Part shown: positions 59,601 through 64,000 of the stretch, piece by piece
Numbering within the stretch: the first letter of the stretch is position 1
Layout of the letters: each line of letters begins with the position of its first letter
Assembly (NCBI GenBank): GCA_964019335.1
Contig: OZ025665.1
Span: 372,001-436,000, forward strand
Source: Diplonema japonicum
Taxonomy: Eukaryota > Euglenozoa > Diplonemea > Diplonemida > Diplonemidae
Length of the DNA: 64,000 bases
Reading direction: 5' to 3'
The notes under the pieces: generated by a model
What the model was told of the DNA's origin: nothing
Database searches by the model: none
The model's input: the letters and a program-made list of their open reading frames with translations, nothing else
Position numbers and translations under genes: made by a program

Positions 59601-61978
59601 AGCAGCTTCATCCACGCCATGACAGTGACAGCCTTCGGCCTGCTTTTCAACATTGGCACTGTGATACAAGCATCAGCAGTTCCATCGAACAGACATTTCC
59701 CGTGCTGTGCGTCACCAAATGTCACCCCTGTGCCTGCGTACCCACGGCGCTTGAACACAGACAAATCCTCTCCTAGGTCGGATTCCCCGTTGCACCATTC
59801 TCCCGACAGTCCATTGCCACTGATATCCCTTGTGACATCCTCCGCACTCAGACCTGTCGTGTGCATTTTCACGTCGTGCAACTGAGCAGCTGTGCCCACC
59901 CACCTTCCGTCCTCGTACCTCCCGCCTATCCTACTCTGTGTGGATGGGTACACGGACGTATCATTCTGCAGCATCGCGAGGTCCGTCCGTCCTTCAAACG
60001 CGTTTACGCCATCCATGGTAACCTGCACGGTGCCGTCGGTGTGCACGGACGCAGCAATGTGGACCCACACGTTTTCTATATCACTGCACGTGATGTACTG
60101 CCAAGTAGCAGTGCCAGAAGTAGTGCCAAAGCCCACCTCGAGCTTCCCGATGGGGTTTTTGTTGAGCGACACGAAAGATGACGCTAGACTGGAGTGCCAT
60201 CCGAGCAAAGCGGAGAGGTGGGCAGTTAAGTTGTAGGCGTTAGAGAAGTCACATGTCTCCCACTTCACCCACGAAGAAACAGTCATAGGGAGGTTAAGGG
60301 TGGTTGCAGGGAGGGATGCGGAGTGGCCGTTCATGCTGCAGGCCCGTTTACCGCCTGTGAGCACGCCAGAAAGGCACCCCTCCGGCTTGCCGTGTTGTCT
60401 GTACCCACTGGTGTCATCGAAGCCACCTGAAGAACACCACCTCCTCACCACCCCCATCCTGTCCCCCGCCAGTTCATGATCCGACATCACCTTATTGTAC
60501 ATCTTCACTCCATATAAATTTCCCTTCAGAAGGGATGTGCTGCTGGACCCGTCACTGCCGACCCGAAGTGTGTCCATGGTTACTACACCCACCCACTCTG
60601 TGTGCTCTGCCGCCTTGAGCCCGTTCACCCACAGTACTGTCTTCCCTGATTGGTACTGCTGCACAGCAATGTGCTTCCAAGACCCTTTGTCGATCTTCAA
60701 GCTTGTAGTTAAGGTAGCCGTGGATAACACCCATTGGAGAAACCCATTGAAGAGACGGAGGTGAAGAGTAGTACCCCACCTAAGGATCGTGGCGTATAGG
60801 GAACAAGAAGGGTCAAGGTAGACCCATAAAGTAAGGGTTGCAGGGAAAGGTATGGCGGATGAGGTATATTGCAGGGTGTTGGTGGTGATGGAGTACCCAT
60901 CGAACCTGCAAGTGTGTGGGAAGTAGTGGGTGCTGACAATATGCACTCTGCCGCCTTTAAGAATCTCGTGGGAAGAGTCCCAAGCAGGCCCGTCACAGAG
61001 GTTGAGGTAGGGCGTCTGCTGCAGCTTCCGGTAAACAGCAACGAAGCCCTCCCCGCCTGTTTTAAGAGGCGCAAGGGACACATCTTCACCCTTCCCGGCA
61101 AACCCGCATAAATCTTCACCAACGTCGGCCCCATTGGGAGGGTACCCAGCACAGTAGCACATTGACGACCCGTCGGCAGCAGGAGGGGCAGTGGAGGGGT
61201 CGATCTTGGCAAGCCCTGCAACAGGGAAAGCAGCGCACAGTGAAAGACAGGTTTTCAACGTGAACACACGTCCGAGGAACACCCAGTCCGCTTGGGTCAG
61301 AACTTGACAGGAATGGAACACGGGGGTTGTTCCTGTGAGGCTTTCCAAGGCGAGACCTTTGGCTTCAAAACTCTTCAAGACCCCTGAGTACAACCGCACA
61401 TCCGATATCACAACAGTAGAAAGACCATCGGGGTTGATCGTCAAGGTAAGCGCTCCATCGGACGTAGGAAGAGGTGAGGAGTACACGAAGACAGGCTGCG
61501 CCAGTCCATCGAGGTATACGGAGGTAGCTGTTGTGTTCGCTATGGTGGAGTTTTGCTGGGTTTGAGCAACAGCGACGTGATGCCAGGTGCCGTCGATGAC
61601 GTTGCAGAGGGCCTTGTACGCGATTGTCCATTGTTGGTAGATCTCTACTTGTCCTGTGGTGGATATCCTTACCTCCCACCCGTCTGGTAGGGAAGCTAGT
61701 GTGGCGTTGCCCTCAGCTTTGATCCACAGGGAAATCGAACGGGACTCTGAGGCATTTACTGTCCCTTTTGCCCACCCCCCGATGCTTCCTTGCCGGTTTC
61801 CTTTTTCGACTATCTGCAACCCCGAGCTCCATGCGGCCCCCACCGTTTTCACAATTTCTCTTCCTTCTAACGTAGCGTTGAGCGGGAACCTCGCCTCCAG
61901 TACAACCTCGCTGCGGCAGGGGTTGAGGCTTCCTAAGAAACATATTAAACAGAGTGACCAGACATGGCTGTGTTGCAT
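53621..61978 (-). CDS. Giant secreted LamG protein with WSC, PAN, C-type lectin and EGF-like domains
   Basis: 2785 aa in one exon. Signal peptide MQHSHVWSLCLICFLGSLNPCRS, then about nine LamG-like jellyrolls, each marked by a W-HH-AV strand and a D-V-R-L-Y/K-V-Y ending (~residues 27-210, 325-495, 510-710, 728-936, 950-1260, 1343-1526, 1548-1870, 2180-2366, 2373-2750). A WSC-like Cys domain lies at ~222-316 and a PAN/Apple-like module at ~1263-1343. A C-type lectin domain at ~1728-1858 (CPANYTQCG ... WIGIAASDG ... YVCEL) sits inside the seventh LamG. EGF-like repeats span ~2096-2168. There is no membrane span. Likely an extracellular glycan-binding or adhesion protein. Confidence 0.88.
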   Translation of the reverse strand: MQHSHVWSLCLICFLGSLNPCRSEVVLEARFPLNATLEGREIVKTVGAAWSSGLQIVEKGNRQGSIGGWAKGTVNASESRSISLWIKAEGNATLASLPDGWEVRISTTGQVEIYQQWTIAYKALCNVIDGTWHHVAVAQTQQNSTIANTTATSVYLDGLAQPVFVYSSPLPTSDGALTLTINPDGLSTVVISDVRLYSGVLKSFEAKGLALESLTGTTPVFHSCQVLTQADWVFLGRVFTLKTCLSLCAAFPVAGLAKIDPSTAPPAADGSSMCYCAGYPPNGADVGEDLCGFAGKGEDVSLAPLKTGGEGFVAVYRKLQQTPYLNLCDGPAWDSSHEILKGGRVHIVSTHYFPHTCRFDGYSITTNTLQYTSSAIPFPATLTLWVYLDPSCSLYATILRWGTTLHLRLFNGFLQWVLSTATLTTSLKIDKGSWKHIAVQQYQSGKTVLWVNGLKAAEHTEWVGVVTMDTLRVGSDGSSSTSLLKGNLYGVKMYNKVMSDHELAGDRMGVVRRWCSSGGFDDTSGYRQHGKPEGCLSGVLTGGKRACSMNGHSASLPATTLNLPMTVSSWVKWETCDFSNAYNLTAHLSALLGWHSSLASSFVSLNKNPIGKLEVGFGTTSGTATWQYITCSDIENVWVHIAASVHTDGTVQVTMDGVNAFEGRTDLAMLQNDTSVYPSTQSRIGGRYEDGRWVGTAAQLHDVKMHTTGLSAEDVTRDISGNGLSGEWCNGESDLGEDLSVFKRRGYAGTGVTFGDAQHGKCLFDGTADACITVPMLKSRPKAVTVMAWMKLLPTGDPCWTTVDYTDPRGAVFGWFGDAAEASFGINYYMAWRERDADGVEYHTRPSWTMSHRVCDYEWHHVAVTIDADHSVTVYHDGAPVGLFIRSADSLTPDTTQTIFTHATIGCWTSPTTSTTLGHTGYLSAVKLFSRSLAPSEIVQQAGFVPGLLMQLCMGGTEDTSGWGRDGSASGAVSTLYEDYFGYATCQVEGGYLQINKIFDRPQAFTISLWTRRLQAGTACYPTDQGSWFTMVRNDFSYLELKGGGYEPRFDEGRLGGVFPTTRTTVTFTACGMSPCSNTSGWASYDFPLDTCQIWLEPCTMERTSLYIKMSLTGRSAVSMDFYNDVNCYASAAQNITKPAYQCNTCYEGIQFSKISHVPCDASEGIETDLEVRSPGYCDKSWHHLAVVVPGSRGEAHFYYDGLKTKKRNGTDSLWPITGTEYMRIGQRWDNIVNNDWTGSTETAIADFRVYNYALSQAELNEATNCRTLWVAGRGTCSAGYSQYEGLTLEQCKQLCLSTENCQAVQFPLEHRPEGCKVHDDIDSPVCSPMPSMLQLHTPVVLCSNGGMIGRYCTRGTIEDSSGYKHVTVTTGVSEATGGGCSMSSGYLSVSGSSMVHRPYSFTVTAWLRLDAACGSASGHLVFWTDGTNIQSVGVSSTGRLYFTSGDTTSTAAVTKAEVPLCTSAGLNVWRHVAVTLTTTTILSIYLDGMLVGWSGGRHDWTSGGTFEVGRANGVYYSGEMENLRVYDKALSRDDIRDIASSKGTLLGTWCSNGTFDDTTGYGRNPTVQGVALKYDYIIGDHVCWFGNSSGLMRWDAGKGSVVRPVPMSWEGLIRMTDCEGVQPLLWWGGVATRGSMLYLLNSTLAYSEVHGGAQEDITSTADVLCDLEWHHVAITIKSTGRVQLWVDGNDTTSSDGSQLTQDHPYLHNGGVIGHDMHLGAGALPSMVSCPANYTQCGTKCIRAVTTTTVSYTTAAQLCADEASLAGGEWSEHYSGRLVSVTSYDELVCVQSAVASQSWIGIAASDGMWKYSTGKEVNYWPGDVSMTYGSSLCIASKADGTWATAGCTDSLPYVCELTRSHYFRGFMKDVKLSSVVPNPGSWSGVQVLLEPGSKISPTPTITPPVYSSRCTITSISTATAGVVVTLLPVTADLVLWASGSFIENCVVLFESSTGYLQIPLVLAGIRGGEQVASLRIPFVTGAAIQLGTTPLWVKHATEDSSMRVLTNITIQHTPTPTPIVDSDFVWFRNVANWRHHPHAAVGYSADDCTTIEVGSPVRMGKAATKLQRGPGGTFTLCLKLTNTFLATNTTVSVKGDCNSNGVFLTDKGRCDCYRDEMRGFWDGDGCDTCLAYFYGPSCTRKCSDAYCSYRGVCNDMGDCVCQLGFLGARCQKDLSCDLLQKAVSSDSMHSVKRYHLQASLAEDKGAEWLEREGNATVLPTGTVQLEPGSYLSSTVNITAGSMSLWVRDVTSNGTILCVHSTGSVSSCVGVQREVLYFYVGALEAHGTTPASTLNDHQWHSIAVTWGLGTHIQLFLNGALEAETAGNTTLPFCEGEGCVLKVGGLGMSVKDVRLYYSALDKVTAGEVWEGGITVADCPGQCEADTTLGVFTFAGEMNAGTLKGTANHTVVSSYLTLDGESFFETQVAAPQDAWSVSVWFRTSEASPGCLYAAATTAPSLPPIDYHYMLSSTNGSKVNAYDTTALQVISSAAVTVSFYVEYTATAGSTYTIFRRMKGGSGWTFTATVSSGGSSVTLQASYLTSSVSVALNSVAGNVYRYHVAVRLYGSGAAFELWLDGVQRATTSYTVGSTVPNGPLEVGDGFEGFVRQFRVYHRILDGTELAALHEVRHGVAAHTVCIADGTVIGNIYSTLATREVTGGAVTTDTWHHIAHVFSPLGHLLYVDGIASTGVDWSMSRPVPVPSAYVYAGHGRPPVLHDHDFYFFKGSLSDLRVLSRAITASEVATLSAARNKGSLENSVIPSVSSSETTVKLPRGLVVRKFPTGKRP

Positions 61979-62576
61979 GCCACAACCCCTTCCTTTTTTT
62001 CTGTGTGGAGTTTTTTTTTTTTTTTTCCCTTCGAAAAATAAAAAATAAGACAAGGAAAAAGAATGGAAAAAAAAAAGCCTGATTTTGAAGGTAAAAAAAA
62101 AAAAGACAAGAAAGGTAAAATCAACGCGCTAAAAGAAGAATCGGGGGGGGGGGGGGGGGGGGGGAAGAAGAGTAAAGCACTAATGGTGGGGGCGGGGAGA
62201 GTGAAACAAAAAAGGCAACAGGGGGGGAAAAAAAAGAGTACGAAAGGGGGAAGAATCGAGGTGGGGAGATCTTTTCAACAATAGGAGTTTTAAAATTGTT
62301 TTTTTTTCTTCTTTTTGCTTTATTTCCTTCATGGTTGTGCGGGTCTTTTTTTTTTTATATATGTACCTTCCAAGAAAGTACAAAAAGATTTGGGAAGTGA
62401 GGGAAGAACCAAAAAAAAAAAATGGAACTCCTTTCCCTTTAGATCTTAGAAAATAAAGATGAAAGGTATGGGTCCTAAAAAAGAGGGAAAAGAGGGATTC
62501 TATGCAAAACACAAAAAAGTAATGAAAGTGGAGTTGGGCCAACAAGCCGGGAATAAAAGAAATAGAACAAAGAAAG

Positions 62577-62612
<36 letters not shown>

Positions 62613-62810
62613 GTTTTCTTCTTCTTCATTGAAGTATTCACAATTGCCTTTCTATTCTCTCACCTTTTTTTTTTTTTTAAATTTCATCGTTTCAAAAAAA
62701 AAGAAAATTCACCACAAAGGGGGGAAAGGGGATATAAAAAACCTGTGGGGGGTGGTCAACAAAAAAACACCCCCCCCCAAGGACAGAATGAAACAATCAA
62801 AAAATCTTCT
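61979..62810. other. Spacer, ~830 bp, homopolymer-rich
   Basis: Long G, A and T runs (for example ~20 G around 62144-62163). No gene is seen. Its right end is the 3' region of ARF1. Confidence 0.55.
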
Positions 62811-63510
<700 letters not shown>

Positions 63511-63633
63511 TTAATCTCCCATTCTTTTTTTTAAAAGAAACCGTGTAACTAACTGTTTTGGAAAAAAAGGGGGGGGGGAGAGGGGAGGGGAAAACAAAAA
63601 AAGGAAGAAGAAGAAGAGGGAGGGGTGGGTAAC

Positions 63634-63699
63634 TCACCAGTTTTGTTCCTTTGTGCCAATATGTGTGTATTTCAAACGGGCAGGTCCCGTTGCTGAACT

Positions 63700-63739
<40 letters not shown>

Positions 63740-63892
63740 CTCCAACACTTTCTCACACCTTGGGACCTTCACCTCGATAATTCGCGGAGAGAAGATAGTC
63801 ACCTGCTGGGAAGGCCCCAGTTTCATATTGATCGCCCGCGCATTGCCGGAGGGCGCAGCAGGCGGAGGTGGCTCAGAGGCAGCGGAAGACAT
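63634..63892 (-). CDS. Small Pro/Ala-rich protein, two exons, hypothetical
   Basis: Exons 63759-63892 and 63634-63697 with a 61-nt intron (GTGTGA...ACAG, including a 39-T run on the plus strand) give 65 aa. It starts MSSAASEPPPPAAPSGNARA and ends KYTHIGTKEQNW. The core INMKLGPSQQVTIFSPRIIEVKV is beta-like. An alternative donor 11 bases later would give another second-exon frame (FSNGTCPFEIHTYW), and a GTGAGT near the stop could start a further intron. No family was recognised. Confidence 0.45.
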
Positions 63893-63953
63893 CTTCTTTA
63901 TTCTCCTTTTTTTTTTTGTGTCCTCTCCTTTTAAAGAATTCCAGTTTTCCAAG

Positions 63954-63989
<36 letters not shown>

Positions 63990-64000
63990 ACCAACTTTAA

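Overview
This window looks like nuclear DNA of a euglenozoan protist, most probably a diplonemid (Diplonema/Paradiplonema-like). All 30 protein-coding genes I can support lie on the minus strand over 64 kb, as in a polycistronic transcription unit. Several starts are preceded, on the sense strand, by a pyrimidine run and an AG a few bases before the ATG, which is what a spliced-leader acceptor looks like. Unlike kinetoplastids, the genes also carry very short GT-AG cis-introns (34-76 nt, 13 placed here). Spacers and introns are full of A/T and G/C homopolymers, including a 61-A run. Coding DNA is GC-richer and uses the standard code. The lineage is an inference from these features; no rRNA or spliced-leader RNA gene was found.

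Layout, left to right (transcription runs right to left). 0-8 kb: membrane-traffic and organelle genes (VPS9-domain Rab GEF, small membrane protein, VTI1-type SNARE, class II aldolase/adducin-like protein, Tim44-like import protein, GRASP). 8-24 kb: His-rich protein, a WD40/Sfi1-like/ADP-ribosyltransferase fusion, a BTB protein, two long coiled-coil proteins and a membrane cyclophilin. At 24.0-24.55 kb lies a short piggyBac-type element with TTAA duplications and a relic of the transposase zinc finger. 24.8-31.4 kb: quinone oxidoreductase, PhyH dioxygenase, importin-like HEAT protein, PRP19. 31.4-34.5 kb is a gene-free accessory stretch with a ~1 kb inverted-repeat element, an A-tailed repeat and a candidate structured RNA. 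34.5-53.4 kb: two zinc-ribbon paralogues, RAD51C-like recombinase, SCP2-type thiolase with a C-terminal AKL, a possible ZIP4/SPO22 TPR protein, PEBP-like protein, CEP164-like WW protein, a Golgi-type glycosyltransferase candidate, a CFAP99-like protein, a coiled-coil/WW protein and a TBC Rab-GAP, with palindromic and inverted-repeat elements near 51 kb. 53.6-62.0 kb: one 2785-aa secreted LamG multidomain protein. 62.8-63.9 kb: ARF1 and a small spliced gene.

The genes do not form one pathway, as expected for a euglenozoan gene array. Themes do recur: endomembrane traffic (VPS9, VTI1, GRASP, TBC, ARF), cilium/centriole (CEP164-like, CFAP99-like, Sfi1-like repeats), recombination or meiosis (RAD51C, possible ZIP4) and RNA splicing (PRP19). 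Splicing was inferred by reading frame and family alignment, so exon edges are predictions.
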